Part shown: positions 20,701-30,849 of the stretch, one piece after another
Layout of the letters: each line of letters begins with the position of its first letter
Numbering within the stretch: position 1 is the stretch's first letter
Assembly (NCBI GenBank): GCA_027886175.1
Contig: JAJNNQ010000077.1
Coordinates: 2,852,001-2,916,000 of the forward strand
From: Phylloscopus collybita
Lineage: Eukaryota; Chordata; Aves; Passeriformes; Phylloscopidae
Reading direction: 5' to 3'
Length of the DNA stretch: 64,000 nt
Translations under genes and position numbers: made by a program
Notes under the pieces: model-generated
The model's database searches: none
Seen by the model: only the letters and a program-made list of their open reading frames with translations
Told to the model about the DNA's origin: nothing

Positions 20701-21262
20701 CGGGAGGGTAGAGCGAATGAACCAAACTCTGAAAACAACCCTTACTAAGTTAACCGAGGAAACCAAAATGAATTGGTTAAAATGCCTCCCTCTAGCACTG
20801 TTAAGGATAAGAACAAAACCCAGAGCAGATGTTGGTGTCTCCCCATATGAAATGTTGTTTGGGCTCCCATTTTTAACAAATTCCGAGAATTTAGGGACTT
20901 ACGAAGAAGGGGAACAGCATGTAAAGAAGTATGTTCAAGTCATTGCAAATACTTTAAAACAGTTAAGAGAAAAAGGTTACCTTGCTCAATCAACACCTAT
21001 TGATTTTGTCATTCATAAGTTTCAGCCTGGAGATTGGGTACTGATAAGACCTTAGAAAGAGCAACCACTGGTCCCGAAGTGGGAAGGCCCCTTCCAAGTC
21101 CTACTGGTCACGGAGACAGCAGTAAGGACACAAGAGAAGGGATGGACACATGCCTCTCGAGTTAAAGGACCAGTTTCTCCTCCAGATGAATGGGCTGTAG
21201 TGGAATCTACTGATACAAAGTTAATGCTGAAGAAAAGACCGACAGAAAAACCCACAAGCTAA
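17723..21262 (+). pseudogene. pol: ERV1 Pro-Pol with three nonsense codons
   Basis: Protease, reverse transcriptase, RNase H and integrase lie in one frame continuing Gag. Protease: active-site LVDTGA (DTG at 17828-17836). Reverse transcriptase: NTPVLPVKKPDGTYRLVQDL, LKDAFWACPL, LPQGF (18596-18610) and YVDD (18701-18712), all present. RNase H: DGSS, TDSKYA and the late acidic ADQEA. Integrase: an HHCC finger (HASTHWG...CMICQ), then the DDE core (IDFTEL, DSDRGPHF, GRVERMN). The frame is cut by TAA at 18665-18667 between LPQGF and YVDD, TAG at 19070-19072 after the palm/thumb, and TAG at 21053-21055 in the integrase C-terminal domain; the natural end is TAA near 21262. No frameshift is seen, only point nonsense changes. 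This copy cannot make a full polymerase. Confidence 0.92.
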
Positions 21263-21465
21263 GTCTGGACATGAAGTTCACAAACTCCTTGCTAAAACTT
21301 CCTGATGATTAAAGAGTTTTAAAAGTTGTGTACTAATAATTGTAATCTTTTGCTGTTTCTTGTTCTAGGTTAATCTTCTGTGATTAGAGCATTCCCCTGC
21401 ATTGTAGCAATCCGGCCCAAAACGATATTGGCAGCACAAGTTGATACAAGAAGGAGAACCCTACA
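21263..21465 (+). other. ERV1 pol-env intergenic segment
   Basis: About 200 bases without an open frame of note. It should contain the env splice acceptor; ttgctgtttcttgttctag at 21351-21369 is a good pyrimidine-AG candidate, about 100 bases before the env ATG. Confidence 0.55.
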
Positions 21466-23379
21466 ATGAAGGAACAGCGACCTGCAGAAGTGTTGCGGGA
21501 GGCAAGCCCGGGCCAAGATCCACGCTGGTCCCCAGGAAAGCACATGAATAAAGGGACATTTGGTACCGGACTCCCGTGGGTAGTCCTCCTGTTGATGATC
21601 GTCACCACAGGAGAGGCAGGAAACTGTGATAAGTGTCGCTATCCAATTTATGTAGGGAATCTCCGAACATTTGTCTTCAGGGTTCATACAAACCCAAATC
21701 CAGACTGTATCAACTTGTCTTGGTTATATACTTGTGAGGAAGATGGGAAAGTATATTGGCTCTTTAAAAATGTAGGGAGTTTTAAGCAAAAACTGGTAGA
21801 GGAATGCCCTAATGCAGAAGAATGGATGTGTTCTGAAAAGAAACCAGTAGATCTAAAAGTAAAAAGAGTTTATAAGTTAGATACAATTAAAGAAAAGTTA
21901 ATAACTAGTAAAGCCCAAAAGAAACCTGAGCCTCAAATAGGAGAAAAGAATTTGTTTTTGGATCTAGTAGAAAAGATAAGCAGAGAACTTAACATAACTA
22001 ATTGCTGGATATGTGGGGACACCCATATGACAGAAATTTGGCCCTGGGAAGGAATACCTCTGAGCACACCCAATGTGTTAAAGATAGTAGGAAGAGAAGC
22101 ATCAAAGGTAGATCAAAGACCAGAAGAAGAAATTTGGGAATTAAGGTCAGAAGTGTTTGGGGAAGAGTGTATTTGGAGAAAAGGACCTAGGTATAAGAGT
22201 TATGTGGGAGAAATACCATGCAAGAGGTATTATGTGACAAATGAAACCCATCAGTGGTGGATACCTGACCCCCCTATAAAGTATTGGACTAGACACCCAG
22301 AAAAAAACTGCACATGGGTAAAAACAAAATTTTCACATGAGTGTATTGCACAGCAGAGTTGTAATTGGGTTGTAGCAGAAGGTCTGTATGAATGTATGGC
22401 ACAACAATCTAACCCCTTCCAAGGCGAGGCGAAACTTTCAAAGTTTTGGAGCAAAGATGGAATAGTGGAGATTAATTCTTCAAAATATTGGAAAGCTCCA
22501 AAAGGCCTTTTTTGGATCTGTAATAGAAAGGCATATGTGATGTTACCAAAAGACTGGGCAGGAAGTTGTTCCCTTGGAGCTATAAGACCCTCCTTTTTCC
22601 TCCTACCCAGAGTTGCAAGTCAACAATTAGGAATACCATTATATGATGAACTGAAAAGAAGAAAAAGAGATGTACAAATAGGAGGCACTCAAAGATGGAA
22701 AGATGACGAGTGGCCCCCTGAAAGGATTATTGAGACTTATGGTCCTGCTACCTGGGCACAGGATGGAATGTGGGGATATAGAACACCTATATATATGTTA
22801 AACAGAATCATCCGTCTACAGGCCTTAGTAGAAATAATAACTAATCAAACAAGTTTCGCCTTAGATCTATTATCCGCTCAGTCCCGCCAAATGCGTACTA
22901 TGATATACCAAAACCGACTAGCAATTGACTATCTGTTAGCAGAAGAAGGAGGGGTGTGTGCCAAATTTAACTCATCAGAATGCTGTGTTGAAATTGATGA
23001 CCACAGTGAAACAATCAAAAATATCACTAATAACATCAGGAAGCTAGCTCATGTGCCTGTCCAAAAATGGACAACGATAATGAAAAAAGACTGGTGGGAC
23101 AGTATCTTTTCAGGGGAATGGTGGAAGAAAGTATTATTTGTGCTTGGAGGTGCATTAGTAAGTATTGTTTTTCTTCCTTGTATAATCCCATGCTTAATCC
23201 GAACAGTAAAGAACATAGTGCAAACCTCAGTCCTTGAAATATTAGATAATAAAAAGGTTGAAGATGTTAAAATAATGAAATTAGAACAAGAAGAGAGTGA
23301 ACCAGAAACTGCAAAAGAAATGTATGAAAAGTATCAATTCATTAGAAAAGTATATAGAGTTTATAGAGAAGAGTTGTAA
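21466..23379 (+). CDS. env: ERV1 envelope glycoprotein, intact
   Basis: An uninterrupted 637-codon Env, the type I membrane glycoprotein that binds receptor and fuses membranes. A hydrophobic signal segment (LPWVVLLLMIVTTGEAG, about 36-52) suggests that the ATG at 21544 (M27) could also be the start. Surface subunit: CWIC at 180-183 (isomerase-like motif that links the subunits in gammaretroviruses) and several N-x-S/T sites. Cleavage site RRKR at 398-401. Transmembrane subunit: a helical region, then the block QNRLAIDYLLAEEGGVC and a CC pair. Here the spacing is C498-x7-CC506-507, one residue longer than the usual CX6CC. Membrane anchor about 556-580 (VLFVLGGALVSIVFLPC), then a long tail of about 55 residues. 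It is open although pol is broken, either by youth of the copy or by selection. Confidence 0.93.
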   Translation: MKEQRPAEVLREASPGQDPRWSPGKHMNKGTFGTGLPWVVLLLMIVTTGEAGNCDKCRYPIYVGNLRTFVFRVHTNPNPDCINLSWLYTCEEDGKVYWLFKNVGSFKQKLVEECPNAEEWMCSEKKPVDLKVKRVYKLDTIKEKLITSKAQKKPEPQIGEKNLFLDLVEKISRELNITNCWICGDTHMTEIWPWEGIPLSTPNVLKIVGREASKVDQRPEEEIWELRSEVFGEECIWRKGPRYKSYVGEIPCKRYYVTNETHQWWIPDPPIKYWTRHPEKNCTWVKTKFSHECIAQQSCNWVVAEGLYECMAQQSNPFQGEAKLSKFWSKDGIVEINSSKYWKAPKGLFWICNRKAYVMLPKDWAGSCSLGAIRPSFFLLPRVASQQLGIPLYDELKRRKRDVQIGGTQRWKDDEWPPERIIETYGPATWAQDGMWGYRTPIYMLNRIIRLQALVEIITNQTSFALDLLSAQSRQMRTMIYQNRLAIDYLLAEEGGVCAKFNSSECCVEIDDHSETIKNITNNIRKLAHVPVQKWTTIMKKDWWDSIFSGEWWKKVLFVLGGALVSIVFLPCIIPCLIRTVKNIVQTSVLEILDNKKVEDVKIMKLEQEESEPETAKEMYEKYQFIRKVYRVYREEL

Positions 23380-23423
23380 AAGTTTTAATAGTTGATGCGG
23401 GCCTACAGCCCGATCAAAGTTTT

Positions 23424-23435
23424 AGAGGGGGGAGT
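23424..23435 (+). promoter_or_regulatory. ERV1 polypurine tract
   Basis: AGAGGGGGGAG directly before the 3' LTR (TGTTATAG at 23436). It is the plus-strand primer in reverse transcription. The 40 bases upstream include a small palindrome gggcctacagccc. Confidence 0.85.
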
Positions 23436-24092
23436 TGTTATAGATACAAGAAAACTGAAATTGATGTCTCATTTTCTACTTGTAACTGTTTATTTTGCAA
23501 TGAGTTCTGAATTGTTGGGGATATTCACTGTTGTAATGTTGTTCACTAGTTGTTAGATATTGTTACAAGTGTTTAGTTAAGAAGTTTGTAAGAGTTCTGT
23601 GCAGCTGCCTTCCCGAATCTAGTTAAAGGGACAACACCAAAGCGCAGGGGGATCTTCTACCCTTCCCCCAAACAACTCCAAACTGAGACCACCACCCAGA
23701 GCCTTCATTGGAACATGACCACCCAATCAAAACGTGGCGGGAAGAAATGATTGGTGTGGAAAGCACCCCGCTAACAGCCAATGAGAGCCCGAAGAATACA
23801 CCAATCCGGGAAAGGATCCAAAACGGACCAATCCCTGAGGGGACAGAGGCTTTAAAAGGGACTGACCACCCTCAGGGGGGGGCTTCTCTCGCAGAAACCG
23901 GACTGTCCTGACGGGGGGGGCCCGTGCGTCCGTGGGCACGTTTTTTTGTTACTCTGACTTGCCGCGTGAGGCTGGGACTAGCCCAGCCTCCTGTTCCTGT
24001 AGCCAAGTTTGCAACAATAAACGATCGGCCATTCCTTTTTAACACCTTTGGATTTAGGGCCTCGTTATTAACGTTGTAACATTTTTGTAACA
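23436..24092 (+). repeat. ERV1 3' LTR
   Basis: 657 bases, TGTTATAG to TTTGTAACA, the partner of 13112-13776. AATAAA is at 24016-24021. Compared with the 5' LTR, the T run at 23941 is shorter (7 against 15) and the G run near 23910 differs by one base; substitutions are spread evenly, with no sign of gene conversion patches. Confidence 0.95.
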
Positions 24093-26190
24093 GGTTGACA
24101 TGTTCCTTTTTCAGCCATTTACTGCAAACACAGCCACTGAATTCACTTTGCTGAGCTTTGGCTTTCCTAAACACATGAACACATGCTCAGGTCAGGTTTC
24201 TGAATTCCTCCTCCATAGCTTCTCCTCACTTCCATCTCCTGGTCGTTGTGCTGTGGCTCATCCCTGTCATTTGTCCCTGAGACAGCACAGCCCCCCTGCC
24301 CAGCACAGGCCCCACATCCCCCCCATCAGACACAGCACAGCACAGGGTGTGTTTGGGGTGGGCAAATGTTCCCCACCAGAGTGTCCATTCCAGACCTCAG
24401 TCTCCAGTTCCAACACCCACATCCCATGCCAGGGTTCCCAGAGAGCCCTGCCCTGGGCTCTGCCAAGGGCTGGGTGAGGAGGGAGCCTGGGCAGGGCTGA
24501 TGCTGCTCCTACACTGGTGCTGAAAATGGCAGGAGGAAGGAGATAACCACAGAACAAACAGATCAATAAATTGGGGTGAGTGCCCAGTTCTGGAAGTGGG
24601 TGATGGAAGAGGCTGTAGGGATGGTAAAAGCCCTGGGCACCTTCTCACACTGGCTATGCCACCAAGACCACAGACCAACCCCCTCAGTGCTGGACCTGCC
24701 TGTCTGAGATCCCTGCCAGGGGACTGGCACAGCACCACACACCTGCTGGAACCTGCAGAGCCACACAGCTCAACTGACATGGGTGGGTTTTACCTCCTGG
24801 GCACTTCCCAGTCTAGCCCAGCTTCTGCCCAGCTCTGCCCAATTCTCCTGCCCTCACCCCAGCCCAGCCCAGCCCAGCAGCCCATTCTGGGGGAGCCCCA
24901 TGGCAGTGCCTGCTCTGGGTGCTCCAGCACTGGGTGCACTCACCCCACAACCCTGGCCCCCTTGAAGGGATCAGCAGCTGCTGAGGGGCAGAGAGGGAGG
25001 TCAGCCTCCACATCAGCCCCTGGGCTGGAGCTCCCCATGGCAGAGGAAATGGAGCTCAGTGACAGTGCAGAGCTCCTGCTCCTGGCTCCAGGAGATGCCC
25101 AGCACAGGCTGCTTCTGCCCACTCAGTGCCAGCCCCTCTCCCCAGGCCAGCACAGCAGCCCTGGGCAGGGGAGAGAGGGGCCTGGCCAGAGTTGGTGCCT
25201 GCAGCAGCAGCTTCCTCTGCATTCCTCCCTGCAGGCACAGAAACGCACCCTTGCTCTTCTCCCTGGACATCCCTTTCCCCAGCTGAGCATGTCCTGGCTG
25301 GCCAGGCTGGCTTGTCCTGCTGCCCCAGGCCCTGCTCCTCACAGGGCCCTGAGCTGGCACTGCTGCTTGGGACACTCCAGGTTCTGCTGCTGTCCATGGC
25401 TGGGGCTGCAGGGAAGCAGCAGCTCCAGGGGAAGGTTGCAGAAAGGCTTTGGCCAGTGAGGCTGAAAGGGGCACCCCAGGGTCTGCAAGTTGTCTGTGTG
25501 GGAGCTGAGCTTGTGAGCCCTGGAACCCTTCCAAGTGCTGGGGCTGCACCTCCAGCTCCAGAGGAGATGGGACAGATGGGAGCAGAGACAAAGAATTCCT
25601 GCTGGATTCTTCATTGTGTTTGCTTATAAAGGTGACCTGGATCCATCTGTAGAGGAGGTGTTTTGTGTCAGATAACACTGGAAGAGTGATAAGAATAATA
25701 CTTTTTTAGCTGAAAATAATATTTCATGCATAACAGACAATGACAAAAAAAAGACACATGATCAGAAGAGCATCTGAGTTCTTCAGAGGATGAGAGACTC
25801 ATTGATGTTGCAGTAGTCAAACCTGTTCAAATCCTTTCCTCAGGGCTTCCTTGAGATGAGAGGTGACCAGCAGAGGCCAAGGCTAGCCAGAGCTCTCTGT
25901 CCTGGCAGCTTTTCTCTGGGAGAACCCTTGCATAACGGGAATTTTTCAGGGGGAGTATCAATTTTGGCCATGGACACCTGGAAAAACAGATAGTTTTCCA
26001 TATGAAGGAAAGCACATAGTCCCTCATTTCTCCAGGGGCTGATGAGAGACAGCCCTCAGCATTCCAAGATCAGCAAGACCTGTCAGGTGGCCCCTGGGAG
26101 GCCAAACCGGCCAGACCAGTTCCATCTCCTCTTGGTTCCATGAGGACCAGCAGGGTGACAGGGGTCCTTGGCTTCTGTGGAGCCCCACAG
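24093..26190. other. no confident gene; GC-rich
   Basis: The 3' flank of ERV1 (ggttgacatgttcc...) is unrelated to copy B of the block that flanks its 5' side. Between 24240 and 25500 the DNA is rich in cagcac, ctggg and cccagcc words, with overlapping open frames on both strands (for example 24596-25459 plus, 25678-25013 minus) that share no domain with known proteins and disagree with each other. 25640-26040 is AT-richer and unrepetitive. Confidence 0.45.
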
Positions 26191-28030
26191 TGTCCCATGG
26201 TCTCCATGATTCCATGGAGAATCATCCCCATCTCCACATGATTCCATGAGGCCTTGCAATGTCACGGTGGTCCCCATGGATCCACGGTGCCCTGCAGGAT
26301 CACAATGGCCCTGTGCTTCCACGATGCCACAGAGTGTCACAGTGGCCTCTTGGTTCTATTGGGCTCCTCAGGATCACAATGGCCTTTTGGCTGAATGAGA
26401 CCCAGCTCTGTCACACTGGCGCCTTGGTTCCACTGGGCCCTGTAGCATCCCAGTCATCCCCTCTTGCTTCCACGGGGCCTTGCCATGTCACAGGTGTCTC
26501 CTTGATACCACAGTATCACAATGGGCCCTTGGTTCAATGAAGCCTTGAAGTGTCCCAGTGGTTTGCAGTATTCCATGAAGCCCCATGATTTCACAATGGA
26601 CCTTTCCTTCCATGAGTCCCACACTGTTCCATGAATCCTTAGTTCCATGGGGCCCTGTAGTGTCACATTTGTCTCCTTGGTTCAATGGTGCCACACAGAG
26701 CCACAACTGCCCTTTTTTCCAACAGGGCCTCATGGTGTCACAATGGACTCCTTGCTTCCATGAGGCCTTGCAATATCACAATGGACTCCTTGGTTCCATG
26801 GGGATGCAAAGTGCCACAATGGCCCTTGGGTTTCACAAGGCCTCCAAGTGTAAAAATGGCCTCTGTGGATTCATGTGGCCATGCTCAGTCAAAATGGATC
26901 TGTGGTTCCATGATGCCCCATGGTGTCACAATGGTCTCTTTGGTTCTCCACTATAGGATTCCCCACCTTGGTCCCTTGGAGCCCCAGAGTGTCACTACTG
27001 TGCCCTTGGTTCCATGAGGCCCTGCAGTGCCACAATGGTGCTTTGGTTCCACAAGGCCCCGTGTGTCATAATGGTCTCCTTGGTTCCATGATGCCCTGCT
27101 GTGTAATAAAGCTCTCCTTGGTTCCATGGGGTCAGTATGGTCCCTTTGTCCCATGGAGCCCCACAGTGTCACTCTGGTCCCCTGGATTCCATCAGGCCCT
27201 GCTGTGCTGCAATGGCCCCTTGATTACACAAGGCCCTGCAGTGTCACAATGGCCCCTTGGTTCCAGTGGGTTCTGAAGGGTCACAATGGTCCCCAGTGTT
27301 CCAGAAGGCCCCACAATATCCCAATGGACCCTTGGTTCCAAGGGGACCAGCAGTGTCACAAGGCTGCCTTGGTTTGAGGAGGCCCTGCAGTGTGGTTGTG
27401 GCCCCTTGGTTCCATGAGGCAAAGCAGAATCAGAGTGGCCCCTTTGTTCCAGGGAGTACCACAGTGTCACTGTGGTCCCCTTGGTTCCACAGGATCCAAC
27501 AGTGTCACAATGGACCTTTGGTTCCATCAGGTTCCTCACTGTCTCAATGGCCCCTTGGCTCCATGTGGCCCCGCTGTGTCACAGTGGCAGGTGGTTCCAT
27601 GAGGCCCCACAGTGTCCAAATGGTCTCCTTGGTTCTACAAGCCCAACAGAGCCACAGTGGACCCTTGGTTCCATGAGGCCTTGCTGTGTCACAATGGACT
27701 TCTGGCTCCATGAGCTTTAGCACTGCCAGCAATGGTCTGAGTTCCACAGTGGAAAATCCTTTGTTCCATGAGGTTCCAGAGCAGACCATGATCCCCTTGA
27801 TTCCGGAAGGTTCTGCAGTGTCACCATGGACCACTGGTTCCATGCAGCCTCACACCTTCACAATGATCCCATGAGCTTCCATACTGCCAGCAATGGTCTC
27901 CTTGGTTCCATGAGGCCCTGCTCTGATACAATGGACCTTTGGTTCTAAGGGGTTCCACTACATCACAATGGACCCTTTGTTCGATGAGGTTCCAAGGTGT
28001 CACAGCTGACTCCTCAGTTCCGTGAGCCGC
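26190..28030 (+). repeat. minisatellite array A, about 40-bp unit
   Basis: About 45 degenerate units of 37-42 bases built on CCTTGGTTCCATGAGGCC and CTGCAGTGTCACAATGG. The array is clearest between 26960 and 27700. All six frames stay open for long stretches, giving apparent proteins of M-V-P-L-V-P-W type that are artefacts. The same unit occurs in arrays B (30640), C (33225) and D (63415). Confidence 0.9.
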
Positions 28031-29709
28031 TGCTGTCACCAAATGTCCAAAAGATGAGAATAAGACTCCTTAACACTCCTTCATGCTTAAGAGGGAATCA
28101 CTTTTTCAGGCTTGAGGTCCACCATAGGATAACTCCTAACCTTTTGTGGATGTGTAATTCTACAAGTGTATTGCTTATGTACCATCACTGAATGTGTATT
28201 ACAATTTACCCATTTCCATAAAACCCACCCCCAGTTCCCAGATTCACTCCTTGTTTTCTCTATCACTGCACTCTTGAGCCAGATGTCTTCTTCTCTTCCA
28301 ACCATCCTTGCTGGGAAATCAGGCCCTGCATGCCTTGTTCCTGTGCTAGAAGTTCAGAAGCACAGTAAAAATGGAACGAACCCTTTTGGTATCCAGCCCA
28401 AGGCTGTGTGTGCCCAGGCAGAGGCAGGCAGGATGCAGAGCTGTCAGCAAAGGAAGGGCCCAGCCAGGTGGGGCAGCCGCGGGTGACGACAGCCTGCAGG
28501 GACAGAGGCACAGGGCATGGACACCGTAGGACAGCCTGGGCTGCACAGGCCACAGGCATGGGCAGCAGCTGCAAGGCCCTGACACAGCCAACTCCTGCAG
28601 CACTTGGGCCATGGCTGCTGGCCCTGGGCCTGAGCCAGCAGGAGGGGACAAGTGACCCTTGCAGGCCTGCAAGGGCCTCATGGCCTCCTTGTCCCTGCTC
28701 AGCAGCCTGGCAGGGGCTGCCCCATGGTGCTGCCCTTGGCATTGCACATCCCCACATCCCAGTGGCCTGGGAAGAGGCCTGAGCAAGGAGGGAGGGACAG
28801 GATGTGCCTTGGCAGGGGCTGGGGCTCAGGCCTTGGCCCTTTGCATTCCTGAAACACATCCAGGTTTGCTCAGCATCAGAGACACCTTTGCCTTGTTTGT
28901 CCCCACCTGTCCTCACTGCCTGCAGTGTTCTGCTCTAACTGGAACCTGGGCACACTTTCTCAGTCAAGTTTCTCTGTGAGACCTACTAAAACTTAAAGAA
29001 AGTTTGGAGTTTCAAATCTCACTTAAAGTTCTTTAGAAGGTTTTGAACACACTCTGAGGGACTGGCGGCACTGTAAACAACACCAAATCCACAGGAGGGT
29101 CATTAAAGTCCTTGTGCTTTGTCTCTGCTGCTGAGCTGGACCAGGCACAGAGGCAGCTCCTGGAAACCAAGAAGAGTTTCAAAAAGACATTTCTCCTTAG
29201 GTGAAATCCTCCTTCAGATGGGGCACCTTTGGTCTTTGAAATGTAGACTCAGAGTGAAAGTTTACAGTGGCATAACAACCTTTTCTGTACCTTTCTTATT
29301 AATTGCTAACCCTCTCTTTGTTGTTTGTTTTGGTTTAGTTTTGCTCTTAACAGTATAGAACATCATTCTCTTACATGGAATATTAGCTTTTGCACTTATG
29401 CCTATTGATATCCATGCCTATGGAACTTTTGCCTATGGAATAGTAATTGAATACAATATGTATGTTTCACCAGCAAATAAACACATTAAACTGAATAATA
29501 GAACTAATCTGTCCCAAGTTCCCACTGCTGCCTTCGTAAATTCTCTTGTTCCTTTTTCAGGTTTTTTTGCTTTTGTCTTCTGCAAATTCAGTTCTTTTGT
29601 CTGCTGAAGCAACATCTCTGCTTGCTTTTTCTCTCCCTCATGTCGTGGTCTTTTCAACACTTCCCCTCATGCAGTTCTAAACTTGTTTTCATAATGTTTC
29701 TTCTCTTTG
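28031..29709. other. no confident gene
   Basis: 28400-28870 is GC-rich with overlapping frames on both strands and no recognisable domain. 28960-29120 resembles the tail of other GC-rich flanks (cttaaagttctttagaagg). 29330-29700 is AT-rich ordinary DNA. A short T-rich stretch follows at 29730-29780. Confidence 0.4.
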
Positions 29710-29799
29710 AGTTTGGTCACCTCCTTTTTTGGTTTTTTGGTTGGTTGGTTTTTTTTTTCTTTTGCTTTTTTTTTTTTTGCATTACTTGGTAACTCCAAG

Positions 29800-30168
29800 C
29801 TTTTCATACCGTCCTTTTTTGCAGCTCTGACTCTGCCTCTCAGAGCTCTGCCACCACTTCCAGCTCCGCCGTGCTCCAGCCAACACTGGCACGTGCCGCC
29901 CCAGGATCCCAAAAACTGCGGCCGTACCTTGGGGTCGGTGTCTCATAAGTCATCTGGACTCTTGGGCTCTCAGGTGTGCCTACATTCCTTTTAGGCTCTC
30001 AGGTCCTCCTGGCTGCAACACATCCGGATTTTTAGGCTCTGAGGTCAGTCTGTTTTGCTCTCAGGTCTGCTTGGCTCAGTTCTTCAGGCTCTTAGTCTGC
30101 CTGGCTCAGTTGGGCTGGGCTCCAGCTGCTCTGTCTCACTGCTCCTAGGTCTGTACTCATCTGCCAGG
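29800..30168 (-). other. leader remnant of a minus-strand ERV
   Basis: On the minus strand this lies just after a PBS-like site and LTR, as an ERV leader would. It holds degenerate repeats of aggctctcaggt-type words (29960-30110) and a donor-like AAGGTACGG on the minus strand near 29927. No gag can be recognised; the sequence then enters a T-rich stretch (A-rich on the minus strand). Confidence 0.4.
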
Positions 30169-30186
30169 ATCACATTGGGGTCACCA
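30169..30186 (-). promoter_or_regulatory. primer-binding site, tRNA-Trp-like
   Basis: The minus strand reads TGGTGACCCCAATGTGAT, 16 of 18 matches to the tryptophan primer-binding site used by alpharetroviruses and some other ERVs. It is separated by five bases from an LTR end on the same strand (CGGGCAACA). Confidence 0.65.
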
Positions 30187-30191
30187 TTCAT

Positions 30192-30624
30192 TGTTGCCCG
30201 GTCCTTGTGAGGGGCACCAGTTGACAGTGGAGTCATGACTGATGCAGGTGTCAGTTCCTTATTCTCTAAAAACTCTCACACCTTTCTCTCTGTAGCCTAC
30301 CCACAGGCAGCACCATGCAGCCTTCTGACTCCTCTCTTTCTGCAGGACCAGCAAACTCTTTCCTGTCCACTGCAGGACCACCTGACCCTGTCTGACCCTC
30401 ACACACTTGCTTGACGCTTCTTCCTCACAGCACAGCTTTCAGACTCCAACTGACTCTCAACCAGCTAGCCCACTGTTTTATAACACTCATTCTCTTTAGA
30501 CATAGTTCTGATCTATTAAGGGCAAGGCTGTCCCCACTCTTGGTAATTAGTACAGCTGCAGTTTATCAGGGGCGAGATTGCCTTCAGCACTATCTCTATT
30601 CTCTTGACAAACCGTCCTCCCACA
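30192..30624 (-). mobile_element. LTR linked to the tRNA-Trp-like PBS
   Basis: On the minus strand it starts TGTGGGAGGACGG (from 30624) and ends CCGGGCAACA (30192), about 433 bases with TG...CA ends. A TATA-like TATAAAAC lies on the minus strand near 30480. The right boundary is a guess from the TG rule; minisatellite array B starts just beyond it. No matching second LTR was found. Confidence 0.55.
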
Positions 30625-30639
30625 CCAAGGAGAATCTGT

Positions 30640-30845
30640 GTACAGTACAGAACCTGATGGAACCAAGGGGCCATTGTGGCACATCAGGGCCTTGTGGAAC
30701 CAAAGAGACCACGGTGACACTACAGAACCTCATGGAACTACAGGTCCATTGTTCCACAGCAGGGCTGCAGAACCAAGGAGTCCATTGTGACACTACAGAA
30801 CCTCCTGGGATCAAGGTGTCCATGTGACACCACTGAATTTCATGG
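30640..30845 (-). repeat. minisatellite array B, inverted relative to array A
   Basis: About five units whose minus strand matches array A (plus strand reads catggaaccaaggggccattgtg and gacactacagaacc). It sits between an LTR and the 750-bp dispersed unit. Confidence 0.8.
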
Positions 30846-30849
30846 AACA

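Larger units (their letters stand above)
13112..24092 (+). mobile_element. ERV1: two-LTR gammaretrovirus-like provirus
   Basis: A 10,981-bp provirus in LTR - PBS - long leader - gag - (UAG) - pro-pol - env - PPT - LTR order. Gammaretroviral marks: PBS close to tRNA-Pro, Gag starting MGQ, one CCHC knuckle in nucleocapsid, gag and pol in the same frame separated by one amber codon, and an env with a CWIC motif and an RRKR cleavage site. The two LTRs differ by about 15 substitutions and three length changes over about 650 aligned bases (counted by eye, roughly 2.3%), so the insertion is fairly young. The polymerase has three further nonsense codons; gag and env are open. The sequences outside the two LTRs do not match each other as a target duplication (gcactgc left, ggttga right). 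Confidence 0.95.

Noticed and set aside
24596..25678. Overlapping frames of 287 (plus) and 221 (minus) codons
   Set aside because: GC-rich biased sequence, mutually exclusive, no recognisable domain or splice signals that decide between them.
26259..27843. Many frames of 80-140 codons on both strands
   Set aside because: All arise from the 40-bp minisatellite, whose unit lacks frequent stops.
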